Counted from the first letter of the stretch, positions 1-8,890 are shown. The stretch is DNA of 64,000 nucleotides from Saccharicrinis aurantiacus (GCF_001660705.2 NZ_LYBV02000034.1:186001-250000); one strand, 5' to 3'. Notes: generated from the letters alone by a model not told the origin. Translations and numbers: made by a program.

Positions 1-1320
1 TATAGCCGACAGTGAGTTAAATATGAAATGTGGATTCATTTGGGTGCGTAACACTTTCTGTTCCAACTGCAGCAACCTCTCTTTATTGCGCAACCTCCTA
101 TATCTAAATCTAAAATAAACCAATATAATTCCTAGTGTTAATATTGATATTACAGCTATGAGAATTATATAATAGAATCGGTTCTTAGATTTTAGAACCT
201 CAATTTCATTACGATTTTTATCTCTTTCATATTTTTTATCCAACTCTAAAAACTTATCTCTACTTTCTTTACTAAAAATACTATCATTTATAATGTGGTA
301 TTTTTCAGAAACACGTAAAGCATTCTCAAAATCATTCATACTTTTATATGTATCTGATAGAGCTTTAAGATTCAGAACCTGAACATGCAATAAACCAATG
401 CCATCATTAACTTCTTCACATTTTAAATAAGTTTCAATGGCTTTCGCCTTATCACCTTCAATCACATACAAATCGCCCCTACCTTGTAAAGCATGGATTA
501 AACCAAACTTTTCGTTGATATCTTTAAAAATAGATATCGCATCATCAAAATATACCCTACTCTTATTATACTCTTTTGTACTAATGTGCAGATATCCCAA
601 ATTTGTATAAATAGTGGCAATTCTACTTCGATTGTTTAGATTTTTGTATAAGTCAAGAGCAAATAAGTTTGAAGCTTTAGCTTCGTCATATTTCTTAAGC
701 TCTACCTGAGTAAGTGCTAAATTAATTGAAATATCTGCCGCTCTCGTACTATCATTTAGTTCGTTAAATATAGCTAAAGCTTTATTGTAACATTCAGCTT
801 CCATTTCTAATTTGCTATTGCAATTGAATATAACCCCCATGTTTAGGTAATCTTTTCCTTGTGATAAGGTATCACACAACTCAACATGCATTTGCAGCGC
901 CTTTTCTGTATATTCATAAGCATCACCATATACTCCTAACCTTAACTTTATAGTACCAACATCATTATAACATTTGGCAATCATCTTCTTATTAGAAGCT
1001 TGCTCAAAATACTCCAATGCAATTAAAAAGTTTTCTTGTGAATCATGGTATCTTTCTTGATAGAATAAGGCTTCTCCTAAATCGTGATAACCCAAGCCTT
1101 TATATTTTATTGACTCTCCTGCATTCGCAATGAGCTTTTTGGATAAATCCTCTGCCAACTCAGACTGCTTAGATCTCAAACTAAATGCTAACTCATGCAG
1201 TTCTTCAAGATTTTCAGAATCAATAAGTTCTTCTGCAATTTGATAAATACTATCTGTAGTATTAATTGAATAAAGACTATTTGAAATTAAGAAAATAGCC
1301 ATTGCAATAAGTAGTCTCAT
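1..1320 (-). CDS. TPR-containing LytS/YehU-type sensor histidine kinase (C-terminus cut by window edge)
   Basis: The reading frame starts at the ATG complementary to 1318-1320 and stays open to base 1, giving 440 residues without a stop. An N-terminal signal peptide is followed by about 350 residues of TPR-like helical repeats, then one membrane segment (around residues 390-410, rich in I/L/V), a short basic coiled stretch, and at the window edge the sequence RTQMNPHFIFNSLSAI. That last motif is the H-box of the His_kinase family (PF06580) found in LytS/YehU kinases. Such Bacteroidota proteins sense through periplasmic TPRs and usually signal to a LytTR response regulator encoded next door; that gene would lie left of base 1. 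The ATP-binding domain is not visible here. The signal sensed is unknown. Confidence 0.88.
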   Translation of the reverse strand, partial: MRLLIAMAIFLISNSLYSINTTDSIYQIAEELIDSENLEELHELAFSLRSKQSELAEDLSKKLIANAGESIKYKGLGYHDLGEALFYQERYHDSQENFLIALEYFEQASNKKMIAKCYNDVGTIKLRLGVYGDAYEYTEKALQMHVELCDTLSQGKDYLNMGVIFNCNSKLEMEAECYNKALAIFNELNDSTRAADISINLALTQVELKKYDEAKASNLFALDLYKNLNNRSRIATIYTNLGYLHISTKEYNKSRVYFDDAISIFKDINEKFGLIHALQGRGDLYVIEGDKAKAIETYLKCEEVNDGIGLLHVQVLNLKALSDTYKSMNDFENALRVSEKYHIINDSIFSKESRDKFLELDKKYERDKNRNEIEVLKSKNRFYYIILIAVISILTLGIILVYFRFRYRRLRNKERLLQLEQKVLRTQMNPHFIFNSLSAI

Positions 1321-1360
1321 AAATTAGCGATTATTTAGGAGCAAAAATAACCTTTTAAAC

Positions 1361-1396
1361 ATAAAAAAGCCATCTTTATAAATAAAGATGGCTTTA
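1361..1396 (-). terminator. Rho-independent terminator
   Basis: A perfect 14-bp stem (1366-1379 with 1382-1395) has a 2-nt loop and is followed on the minus strand by a T-rich run (1365 down to 1361). It sits just after the stop of the small Cys-rich gene (1418) and before the TPR kinase start (1320), so it separates the two minus-strand genes. Confidence 0.8.
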
Positions 1397-1417
1397 TAAC
1401 TCACTTTAAACAAGTGA

Positions 1418-1615
1418 TTACTTTTTCTTACAACACTCTTTTTTCTCTTTAGTGCATTCTTTTTTGCAACAATCCTTTTTACATTCTTTGTCGCACTTCT
1501 TCTCTTCTTTTTTCTCAGTCTTTACAGGCTCTTGAATCATTTCTGTAGCCATTACAGGTGCGGCTAAAGCAACCATAAACATAAATAAAAACGATACTGC
1601 TAATTTCTTTTTCAT
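1418..1615 (-). CDS. Small secreted Cys/Lys-rich protein
   Basis: 65 residues. Residues 1-23 form a clear signal peptide (MKKK basic start, hydrophobic core, cleavage near VMAT). The mature part of about 42 residues is extremely rich in Lys, Glu and Cys: eight Cys in patterns such as KKCDKECKKDCCKKEC and ECCKKK. I do not recognise a named family. The CxxxC and CC spacings suggest metal binding or redox chemistry in the periplasm, but that is inference. It is monocistronic: a strong terminator follows it, and it is divergent from a two-component system whose sensor also has clustered Cys in its periplasmic loop. Confidence 0.7.
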   Translation of the reverse strand: MKKKLAVSFLFMFMVALAAPVMATEMIQEPVKTEKKEEKKCDKECKKDCCKKECTKEKKECCKKK

Positions 1616-1734
1616 AATAAAATATTAATTGAGTGATTAAATTATTTCTTTTCTACTGACTGCAATTTATGACAATAATATTCCAACGGCTGTTAACAAC
1701 TTGTTAAATGTATAAAAAAGAACCTTTAATTCTT

Positions 1735-1742
1735 TATTTTTG
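1735..1742 (+). promoter_or_regulatory. Bacteroidota -7 box for the two-component operon
   Basis: TAttTTTG is an exact match to the Bacteroidota -7 consensus TAnnTTTG. The predicted transcription start near 1748 lies about 17 nt before the TTG start codon at 1765. No good -33 TTG/TTTG element was found at the usual spacing. Confidence 0.4.
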
Positions 1743-1764
1743 TCTCAAATAAAACATTATACAA

Positions 1765-3003
1765 TTGAGCAATAAACAACTAAATAAACATCTGGTGTTG
1801 GGTATTTCTACCTTTATAATACTATTAACACTAATAGTTATTCAAGTACTCTTTATGGTAAAGGCGAGTAAAATTGAGGCTCGAAACTTTAACCACAGAG
1901 TAGTAATGGCACTTAAAGAATCGAGAGATGAGATAGCTCGGGCAGCAAAAACTTGCAGCAACATGAACAAATATGTTTGTGGCCATAAATGCTCATCAGA
2001 GGTACGTTCGGTTAACTTTCAAAAAGTTGATAGCATAATCAGTTCTAATTTATCACTTCATAAAATTAACTTAGACTATACTTTTGAGCTAAACAACGAA
2101 GATAACAAAGAGCGTAACTTAAACATGACCTGCTATGAGCAATCATTAAATGGATTATTAGAACAAAATGGTATTAAGCTATTAATACAATTTCCTGATT
2201 CAAGTAAGTTTGTTTATGCGCAAATGGGAACCTTGTTTTATATATCCATTGCAAGTATCATTTTATTAATGATTTCCTTTTATGTTTCATATAGGATGTA
2301 CTCGAAAGAGAAATCAATGTTAGAAAGCACCTCATTTTTTATTGATAATATGATTCATGAGTTCCACACTCCCATAGCCAATATAAAATTTGCATCAAAC
2401 CTAGTAAAAAAGAAAACTGAAGATGCTAAACTAAATAAATACGTTGATCTCATTAAAAATGAGGCTGAAAGAATGGAGTGTCACATTGTTGATATACAAG
2501 GCATAACTAATATTGATCCTAAAAACTCCCAGAACTTTTCTTTTAATAATGTATTATTAGATTGCACTGAAGGATTTAAGATTCCTATAAAGAATAAGGA
2601 TGGAGAATTAATACTAAAGTTAACTGACAAAGCCGATACAATTATTGGTGATGTTAAACTGATTAAGTTAGTAATCTCTAACCTTATGGATAACGCATTA
2701 AAGTATAACAACAATAAGCCTAAAATCGAACTATCAACAATCTCAAACCATAGCGAGTTAACATTTTACATTAGAGACAATGGTATTGGTATACCCAACA
2801 AGGAACTAAATTCAATATTTGAAAAATACTATAGAGTCCCCACAGGCAACATTCATGATATAAAAGGATTCGGAATCGGGTTAGCTTTTGTAAAGGAAGT
2901 AGTTGAAAAACATAACGGAAGTATATCTGTTACTAATAATAATTGCGAAGGAGTTACTTTTAAACTTACATTTAAACTAGCAAACATCACAAATGAGAAC
3001 TAA
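1765..3003 (+). CDS. Membrane sensor histidine kinase (RprX-like)
   Basis: 412 residues with a TTG start; the next Met (residue 31) would cut into the first membrane segment, so TTG is preferred. The layout is TM1 (about 12-32), a periplasmic loop (33-155), TM2 (157-176), HisKA with phospho-acceptor His198 in HEFHTPI, and HATPase with Asn310 in the N-box, G1 box DNGIGIP (338-344) and G2 box GFGIGL (368-373). The periplasmic loop carries C64, C72, H74, C76 and C123, a cluster that could bind metal or sense redox state. It overlaps the response regulator gene by 11 bases, so the two form a coupled pair. The family resemblance is to Bacteroidota RprX/PorY-type kinases; the ligand is unknown. Confidence 0.93.
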   Translation: MSNKQLNKHLVLGISTFIILLTLIVIQVLFMVKASKIEARNFNHRVVMALKESRDEIARAAKTCSNMNKYVCGHKCSSEVRSVNFQKVDSIISSNLSLHKINLDYTFELNNEDNKERNLNMTCYEQSLNGLLEQNGIKLLIQFPDSSKFVYAQMGTLFYISIASIILLMISFYVSYRMYSKEKSMLESTSFFIDNMIHEFHTPIANIKFASNLVKKKTEDAKLNKYVDLIKNEAERMECHIVDIQGITNIDPKNSQNFSFNNVLLDCTEGFKIPIKNKDGELILKLTDKADTIIGDVKLIKLVISNLMDNALKYNNNKPKIELSTISNHSELTFYIRDNGIGIPNKELNSIFEKYYRVPTGNIHDIKGFGIGLAFVKEVVEKHNGSISVTNNNCEGVTFKLTFKLANITNEN

Positions 3004-3688
3004 CATCCTATTAGTTGAAGATGACGAAAGCATGGGTTTTTTGCTGGTCGATTTTTTACAATCAAATAACTTTAAAGTTGACCTATACAAAACCGGTAAA
3101 AAGGGTCTTGATGCATTTTATAAATCTGAATATGATTTTTGTTTATTAGATGTAATGCTACCAGAAATGGATGGATTTACCTTAGCTGAGAACATTCGTA
3201 AGACTAATGACTCAATTCCAATTGTATTTCTAACTGCCAAAGTACTAAAGCAAGATAAACTTAAAGGTTTCGATATCGGTATTGATGATTATATTATCAA
3301 ACCATTTGATGAGGATGAATTACTCTGTCGAATTCAATCGATTTTAAAAAGATGTACTCAGAATATAGAGGAACAAACTAATGATCCGATAGAAATAGGA
3401 AGCTACACATTCGACGTAAAAAACTTACATTTACACCATGAGGAAGACCAAAAACGGTTAACTCAAAAAGAAAGTGATGTACTTTATCAGTTAGCTAAAA
3501 ACATAAATAACGTTGTTAAGCGCGATAACATCCTGATAGATATTTGGGGTGATAACGATTATTTTAATGGCAGAAGTTTAGATGTTTTTATAGCTAAACT
3601 CCGAAAGTACCTAAAGAAAGACAGCAATGTTAGTATTGATAATATACCCAAAGTTGGTTTTATTTTAAATGCTCCTCAAAACAATTAA
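2993..3688 (+). CDS. OmpR/PhoB-family response regulator (RprY-like)
   Basis: 231 residues. The receiver domain (1-120) has the acidic pair D10/D11, phospho-acceptor D53 in LLDVMLPEMDGF, T81 and K103 in IIKPFDEDEL. A winged-helix DNA-binding domain follows (about 130-228), with the RDNILIDIWG and GRSLDVFIAKLRKYL signatures. The start codon lies inside the kinase gene (11-base overlap), implying translational coupling. Sequence order and motifs resemble RprY of Bacteroides and Porphyromonas. Targets are unknown; dyads upstream of neighbouring genes are candidates. Confidence 0.95.
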   Translation: MRTNILLVEDDESMGFLLVDFLQSNNFKVDLYKTGKKGLDAFYKSEYDFCLLDVMLPEMDGFTLAENIRKTNDSIPIVFLTAKVLKQDKLKGFDIGIDDYIIKPFDEDELLCRIQSILKRCTQNIEEQTNDPIEIGSYTFDVKNLHLHHEEDQKRLTQKESDVLYQLAKNINNVVKRDNILIDIWGDNDYFNGRSLDVFIAKLRKYLKKDSNVSIDNIPKVGFILNAPQNN

Positions 3689-3793
3689 TCATAAATATCA
3701 TATCATTAATCTAATCTTTTTAACTCTTCATTATCTTTTGCAATAAAAGATGCTGTTAATCACAACTTTATATTAACTTAGTTCGTAAACCTC

Positions 3794-3826
3794 TAATATT
3801 AGGCATTTAATTACCTAATACCTTTC
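3794..3826 (+). promoter_or_regulatory. Inverted repeat overlapping a -7-like box upstream of the PorE-like gene
   Basis: TATTAGG (3797-3803) and CCTAATA (3814-3820) form a 7-bp dyad with a 10-bp spacer. The right half runs into TAccTTTC (3819-3826), one mismatch from the -7 consensus. The 5' half is itself part of the palindrome CTAATATTAG (3794-3803). The placement suits an operator. The rest of the 164-bp gap shows nothing else. Confidence 0.35.
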
Positions 3827-3852
3827 CCAAAAGTGAACTCATATGAAATAGA

Positions 3853-5886
3853 ATGAATAAGTTTTTCAATAAAAATATTGTATGCTTTTTTCTTTTGCTC
3901 ATAAGCACAATTACTTTTGCACAAAAGATAAAGAAGTCAACAAATAAGTTATTTGAGGAGGCCATGGAATTTGCTGAATATGCAAATTATAATGAAGCCA
4001 TATACAATTTCAAACAAATACTTAGCATAGATTCAATGCACATAGATGCCCTGTACAATATGGGCTTGTGCTACCTTAACACCTCGAATGGAGCAGACAC
4101 TGCAGTTATTTGTTTTAAAGATGGCCTTAGCAAATTAACCGAAAGTGAAAACAGAGGTTATGTTGGTAACGAGCTCCGTTTATCGCTAGCTGAAGCCCAC
4201 CAAGTAATGCTTGAACCCAACAAGGCAATTTCTCTTTATAACGAAATTATCAACTCAAGCAGTGAGTTAGATTCGCTAACTAGATTATACATCTCAAAAG
4301 AAATTAGTGTTTGTAATAACGCCTCCTTTTTTATTCAAAATCCAATTGAGATTGAGATAATTAACCTTGGCAGTAATATTAATTCTATTTACGACGATCA
4401 TAGCCCGTTAGTAGCTGTTGATGAAAAAGAACTAATATTCACCTCCCGTAGGAAATGGATTAAACTTCCGTTACTTGAAGATGGCCAGTTTGCAGAAAAA
4501 ATTTATTCTGTTTCATTGGACAAGAATAATTGGGAATCGGCTAAACTATTATCCATGTTTTTTAAGCACTACGAACATGAATCCGCCGCTTCAATCTCTC
4601 CTGATGGCAGAAAGATTGTACTATTTAGAAATGATGAACATGGTAAAAGCCTATATTGGTCAAAGTACGATGGAACAGAATGGACACATCCTGAGAAGTT
4701 CCCAGAACCAATAAATAGTCACTACGAAGAAACGCATGGTTCTTTGTCTTCCGACATGAATTCATTTTATTTCACAAGCGACAGGCCAAATGGTTATGGA
4801 GGCTTAGATATATATGTTTGTAACAGACTAGAAAGTGGTGGTTGGAGCGAACCTAGAAATTTAGGACCTCAGATAAACTCGGAATATGATGAAGAAACAC
4901 CGCAAATTCATTATGATGGCAAAACCTTATACTTTTCATCAGAGGGACATAATTCAATGGGTAAGTTAGATGTTTTTTATAGTGAAAAGCAAGATGATGA
5001 AGAGTGGAGCATCCCAGTTAATATGGGTTACCCTATTAATACACCAGACGATGATTTCTTTTTTACTCCAACTATAAATAAAAGCAGAGCATATTATGCA
5101 TCATCACGCTTTAGCGATAATTATGGTGGCTCTGATATATATGTTGTTAAGTTTAAACACAATTCAAACACTGAATTAGCAGTTGTTGAGGGTGTTATTG
5201 ATTCTAGTTTAGGAGAGGACTATAGCAAGACGCGTGTTTTAGTAACAAGAACTGAAGACAATAAACTAATTGGAGAATACCGCCCAGATGAAGAGGATGG
5301 CAAATATATGCTATTTCTAGAAGTTGGTGATCAATATTCAATTACTGAAGAGAATAATTCTGAGGAGATTACAAAATATATAAATGCCACCGAAGAATTA
5401 AGCTATATGAAAACAAAACATTCGGTTCCGTTTGTAGACATAGCAATGGCAGCTCCACTGAAAAGAGAATTAGAGCCAATGATAATCCCAACTCCTATTA
5501 TAGATGAATTAGAGATTATTGATCACAAGACACTTCCACTAGCAGAATCATACTCTAAACAGCAAAACAAACCGATTATTGTAGATAACTCTAATGTATC
5601 AGAAACTGAAAAGATAAAGAGCTCAGAAGAAGTTAATGGGTATACAATACAAGTATATGCACTGAAACTTAAACGTATCAAAGACTTTAGCTTATTTGCA
5701 AGCAAAGGAATTAAAAATGTAAAAGAACACAATTGTAATGATGGATATACCCGATATACAATAGGCCACTTTACAACACTATCCGAAACAAAGGCTATGA
5801 AAAACAAGCTCCTTAAAAGTGGATATTTTACAGATTTATGGGTACGCCCAAATAAAGATGTATACTCATTAAGAGTAACAAAATAG
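3853..5886 (+). CDS. TPR + PD40 propeller + SPOR periplasmic protein (PorE-like, SPOR in place of OmpA)
   Basis: 677 residues. A signal peptide (1-24, ending TFAQ) is followed by TPR repeats (about 30-150), a WD40-like PD40 beta-propeller (about 170-430; repeats such as SPDGRKIVLFRND and FTSDRPNGYGGLDIYV), a carboxypeptidase-regulatory-like beta domain (about 440-520) and a C-terminal SPOR domain (about 596-677, GYTIQVYALKL ... RYTIGHF). TPR-PD40-CRD is the order of PorE, which tethers the type IX secretion machinery to peptidoglycan, but PorE ends in an OmpA-like domain. SPOR also binds peptidoglycan (denuded glycan strands). It may be a cell-envelope anchor; a direct T9SS role is inference. 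The gene is monocistronic and ends at a strong terminator. Confidence 0.85.
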   Translation: MNKFFNKNIVCFFLLLISTITFAQKIKKSTNKLFEEAMEFAEYANYNEAIYNFKQILSIDSMHIDALYNMGLCYLNTSNGADTAVICFKDGLSKLTESENRGYVGNELRLSLAEAHQVMLEPNKAISLYNEIINSSSELDSLTRLYISKEISVCNNASFFIQNPIEIEIINLGSNINSIYDDHSPLVAVDEKELIFTSRRKWIKLPLLEDGQFAEKIYSVSLDKNNWESAKLLSMFFKHYEHESAASISPDGRKIVLFRNDEHGKSLYWSKYDGTEWTHPEKFPEPINSHYEETHGSLSSDMNSFYFTSDRPNGYGGLDIYVCNRLESGGWSEPRNLGPQINSEYDEETPQIHYDGKTLYFSSEGHNSMGKLDVFYSEKQDDEEWSIPVNMGYPINTPDDDFFFTPTINKSRAYYASSRFSDNYGGSDIYVVKFKHNSNTELAVVEGVIDSSLGEDYSKTRVLVTRTEDNKLIGEYRPDEEDGKYMLFLEVGDQYSITEENNSEEITKYINATEELSYMKTKHSVPFVDIAMAAPLKRELEPMIIPTPIIDELEIIDHKTLPLAESYSKQQNKPIIVDNSNVSETEKIKSSEEVNGYTIQVYALKLKRIKDFSLFASKGIKNVKEHNCNDGYTRYTIGHFTTLSETKAMKNKLLKSGYFTDLWVRPNKDVYSLRVTK

Positions 5887-5893
5887 TCTTACA

Positions 5894-5929
5894 AAAAACG
5901 CTTAACATATATGTACGTTAAGCGTTTTT
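5894..5929. terminator. Bidirectional terminator
   Basis: A 13-bp perfect stem (5894-5906 with 5917-5929) is flanked by A-run and T-run on either side. It lies between the convergent PorE-like gene and the permease gene and can serve both strands. Confidence 0.85.
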
Positions 5930-5949
5930 GATAAATGTTATATAAGATA

Positions 5950-7158
5950 TTACTTATCCATATGCACTTCCTTTGATTTACCAGGTAGTATTAAATTAAG
6001 AATAACACCCACTACAGATGCTAAACCAATACCTGCCAATGAAAAGGAACCAAAATTGATAGAAGCTCCACCAATACCTATAGTTAATATTACTGATACA
6101 ATAACCATATTACGCGTTTTATGGAAATCAGCCTTTGACTCTGTTAAGGTTTTTATACCCACACTTGCGATCATCCCAAAAAGCAATAACATAATACCAC
6201 CTAAAACGGCTGTTGGTATTGATTTTAAGAAACCACTAATTTTTCCTACAACTGAAAATACAATAGCAGCTATAGCAGTAATTCTAAGTACACGCGGGTT
6301 AGTAACCTTGGTTAATTCTATTGCACCTGTAACCTCAGAATAAGTAGTATTTGGCACACTACCTAAAAGTCCGGCTAAACTAGTGGCAACACCATCTCCA
6401 AGCATTGTTCTGTCTAAACCAGGGTCCTTAATAAAATCCTTTTCGGCAACTGCTCCAATTGCATAGATATCTCCAACATGCTCAATTAACGGAGCTATTG
6501 CAACAGGTATCATATAAATAATTGCTTCGATATTGAAAGTTGGCATTTGAAATGCAGGCAACTCAAACCACTGAGCATTGGTAATTGTACTAAAATCAAC
6601 CGCACCCAAAGCAATTGATGTGAGATAACCAATAACTATACCTATAAAAACAGGTATTAATCGTAGTATTCCTTTAAAATAAACAACTGCAATTATTGCT
6701 GAAAGCAAAGAGATGCTCGCTATAATCCAATTACTTGAAGCCATATCAACTCCAACCGAAGCCAACGACAAACCTATAGCCATAATTACAGGACCTACAA
6801 CAACTGATGGGAATATTCTTTTTATAAAGTTAACACCCCTCCACTTTATAACAAAAGACATTATTGAATAAACAACTCCAACAGCAACAATACCACCTAA
6901 GGTTCCAGTCCAGCCAAACTCTGCTGTAGCTGCAGTTATTGGGGCAATAAATGCAAAACTACTACCTAAAAATACAGGTACTTTTCCTTTAGTTATAAAA
7001 TGAAAAATAAGTGTACCAACACCCGCTGAGAATAAGGCTATTGATGGATCGATTCCTACTAATAGTGGCACTAATACTGTGGCACCAAAAGCCACAAAGA
7101 GAAACTGAACACCAATAATAATTTGACGTCCGTTTGATAAATCTGTTTGTTGATTCAT
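5950..7158 (-). CDS. uraA: Uracil/xanthine permease (NCS2, UraA family)
   Basis: About 402 residues from ATG at 7156-7158. An upstream in-frame ATG at 7191 lies inside the predicted -7 promoter box and is rejected. The protein is almost wholly hydrophobic with about 14 segments, as in UraA. It has the family's functional motifs: IAPLIEHVGDI (the Glu matching UraA Glu241) and PNTTYSEVTGAI (the Glu matching Glu290), the substrate and proton sites. The likely role is proton-coupled uptake of uracil (or xanthine) across the inner membrane for nucleobase salvage. It is monocistronic with its own promoter and terminator. Substrate choice between uracil and xanthine cannot be fixed by eye, though UraA is favoured. 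Confidence 0.9.
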   Translation of the reverse strand: MNQQTDLSNGRQIIIGVQFLFVAFGATVLVPLLVGIDPSIALFSAGVGTLIFHFITKGKVPVFLGSSFAFIAPITAATAEFGWTGTLGGIVAVGVVYSIMSFVIKWRGVNFIKRIFPSVVVGPVIMAIGLSLASVGVDMASSNWIIASISLLSAIIAVVYFKGILRLIPVFIGIVIGYLTSIALGAVDFSTITNAQWFELPAFQMPTFNIEAIIYMIPVAIAPLIEHVGDIYAIGAVAEKDFIKDPGLDRTMLGDGVATSLAGLLGSVPNTTYSEVTGAIELTKVTNPRVLRITAIAAIVFSVVGKISGFLKSIPTAVLGGIMLLLFGMIASVGIKTLTESKADFHKTRNMVIVSVILTIGIGGASINFGSFSLAGIGLASVVGVILNLILPGKSKEVHMDK

Positions 7159-7188
7159 GTTATTTGTTTTTTTTCTGATTGAATGGCG

Positions 7189-7217
7189 CAAATATACACA
7201 TTTTACCAGTAAGCCAA
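7189..7217 (-). promoter_or_regulatory. Promoter of the uracil permease gene
   Basis: On the minus strand, TTG (complement of 7215-7217) is followed after 18 nt by TATATTTG (complement of 7189-7196), matching the Bacteroidota -33/-7 consensus. The predicted start near 7184 gives a leader of about 26 nt to the ATG at 7158. Confidence 0.6.
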
Positions 7218-7310
7218 CACCTGATACTTTAACACAAACACTACTAACTCTTTACATCCACAATCTTACTGAAACAAATTGATCAATCTATATTAAGATA
7301 AACATAAAAC

Positions 7311-7345
7311 AAGAAAAGGTGAATTTCCCATTGGAAATCCACCTT
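7311..7345 (-). terminator. Rho-independent terminator after gltD
   Basis: AAGGTGaATTTCC (about 7316-7328) pairs with GGAAATcCACCTT (7333-7345) with one A/C mismatch, and a T-rich tract follows on the minus strand. It lies just downstream of the gltD stop and closes the gltB-gltD operon. Confidence 0.75.
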
Positions 7346-7368
7346 TCTAACTTTATTTCAATTTTAAC

Positions 7369-8796
7369 TTATTCTTTTTCCATAAGGAAATTATCCACGT
7401 TTATCGCAGCTTCCTTCCCTTTTTGGATGGCTGTTACAACCAAACTCGCTCCATTATGTGAGTCACCTGCAGCAAACACCTTATCAACCGAAGTTTGATA
7501 ATTACCATCAATTTTAAGGTTTCCTCTTTGATCAGTATCTACACCAATTTCTTTTACTAAACCTTCATGAATTGCATGAACAAATCCCATTGAAAGAAAA
7601 ACGTGGTCCACATCAACAATTTTCTCAGAACCTGCTTTTTCATTCATCTTCCATCCACCGTTTTCATCTTTTGACCACTCTACTTCAACAAGTTCTACTT
7701 GCTTAAGAGCACCACCTTGACCAATAAAACGCTTAGTACTTAAGCTCCATTGGCGATCACAACCTTCGCTGTGAGAAGATGAAGTTTTAAGCGTTGTTGG
7801 CCAATAAGGCCATGGATTTTCATCGGCACGCTTAACTGGAGGTTTTGGAAGAATCTCAATTTGAGTAACACTCTTCGCCTTCTGACGGTTTGATGTACCA
7901 ACACAATCAGAACCAGTATCACCACCACCAATAACTAAGACGTTTTTACCTTTTACGTCAATTCTATCTTTTGCAGCAAACTTTTGACCACGGTTTACTC
8001 TATTTTGTTGAGTTAAGAACTCCATCGCAAAGTGAACTCCTTTTAACTCTCTTCCTTCAACCGGTAGGTCTCTTGGTTGCATTGCTCCAATTGCTAAAAC
8101 AACTGCATCAAAATCCTTTAAAAGTTGTGCGCCTTTAACATCAAAACCAACATATTGGTTAGTTTTAATGATAATACCTTCCTTTTCAAAGATGTCGATT
8201 CTACGATCAATTACCTTCTTGTTAAGTTTAAAATCTGGAATACCAAATCTTAATAATCCTCCTACCGCTTCATCTTTTTCAAAAACCGTAACTGTATGCC
8301 CCATTTGATTTAAGCGATCAGCTGCTGATAAACCAGCAGGTCCACCTCCGATTATTGCAACTTTTTTTCCAGTTCTTTTTACCGGAATTCTTGGTTGTAT
8401 ATAACCCTCAGCAAATGCCTTCTCTACTACAGAAGCTTCGTTTTCTCTAATAGTAACTGCCTCATCATGAATTGCTAAAACACATGATTTCTCACATGGA
8501 TTAGGACAGATACGTCCTGTAAATTCTGGGAAGCTATTTGTTGAATGAAGAATATCGCTGGCAAGTTTCCACTCACCTTTATATATCGCATCTTGCCACT
8601 CTGGAATTTTACTTCCTACCGGACAAGCCCAGTGACAAAAAGGAATACCACAATCCATACATCTTGATGCTTGTAATACTCTATCACCTTCGTTCAATGT
8701 TTGTTCTACCTCACCGTAATCATCTACTCGCTCACTAATTGGACGGTAGCCACTCTCTTTGCGACCAACTTCCATGAAACCTTTAGGATTACCCAT
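7369..8796 (-). CDS. gltD: Glutamate synthase (NADPH) small subunit GltD
   Basis: 475 residues, typical length. The N-terminal iron-sulfur region has Cys46, Cys49, Cys54 and Cys58 (CMDCGIPFCHWACP) and Cys97, Cys101 and Cys105 (CPNPCEKSC) for two [4Fe-4S] clusters. It is followed by the FAD site (IIGGGPAGLSAADRL, near 149) and the NAD(P)H site (VIGGGDTGSDC, near 289). GltD passes electrons from NADPH to the large subunit, which makes two glutamates from glutamine and 2-oxoglutarate. It lies 94 bases downstream of gltB on the same strand, with a hairpin between them. Confidence 0.97.
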   Translation of the reverse strand: MGNPKGFMEVGRKESGYRPISERVDDYGEVEQTLNEGDRVLQASRCMDCGIPFCHWACPVGSKIPEWQDAIYKGEWKLASDILHSTNSFPEFTGRICPNPCEKSCVLAIHDEAVTIRENEASVVEKAFAEGYIQPRIPVKRTGKKVAIIGGGPAGLSAADRLNQMGHTVTVFEKDEAVGGLLRFGIPDFKLNKKVIDRRIDIFEKEGIIIKTNQYVGFDVKGAQLLKDFDAVVLAIGAMQPRDLPVEGRELKGVHFAMEFLTQQNRVNRGQKFAAKDRIDVKGKNVLVIGGGDTGSDCVGTSNRQKAKSVTQIEILPKPPVKRADENPWPYWPTTLKTSSSHSEGCDRQWSLSTKRFIGQGGALKQVELVEVEWSKDENGGWKMNEKAGSEKIVDVDHVFLSMGFVHAIHEGLVKEIGVDTDQRGNLKIDGNYQTSVDKVFAAGDSHNGASLVVTAIQKGKEAAINVDNFLMEKE

Positions 8797-8828
8797 AACT
8801 TTATATTTTTTGTTAAGAATGTCTAAGG

Positions 8829-8850
8829 GTTGGTACCTTACAGTACCAAC
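8829..8850 (-). other. Intercistronic hairpin between gltB and gltD
   Basis: GTTGGTAC (8829-8836) and GTACCAAC (8843-8850) form a perfect 8-bp stem with a 6-nt loop. No T-run follows on the minus strand, so it is unlikely to be a full terminator. It may be an mRNA stability or processing element that sets the ratio of the subunits. Confidence 0.55.
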
Positions 8851-8890
8851 TTACTTAGAACTTCCCTCTTTATTAAAAGACTATTTATAA

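Noticed and set aside
7159-7191. Longer start for the uracil permease (ATG at 7191)
   Set aside because: The upstream ATG falls inside the -7 promoter box; the ATG at 7158 is downstream of the predicted transcription start and fits the family.
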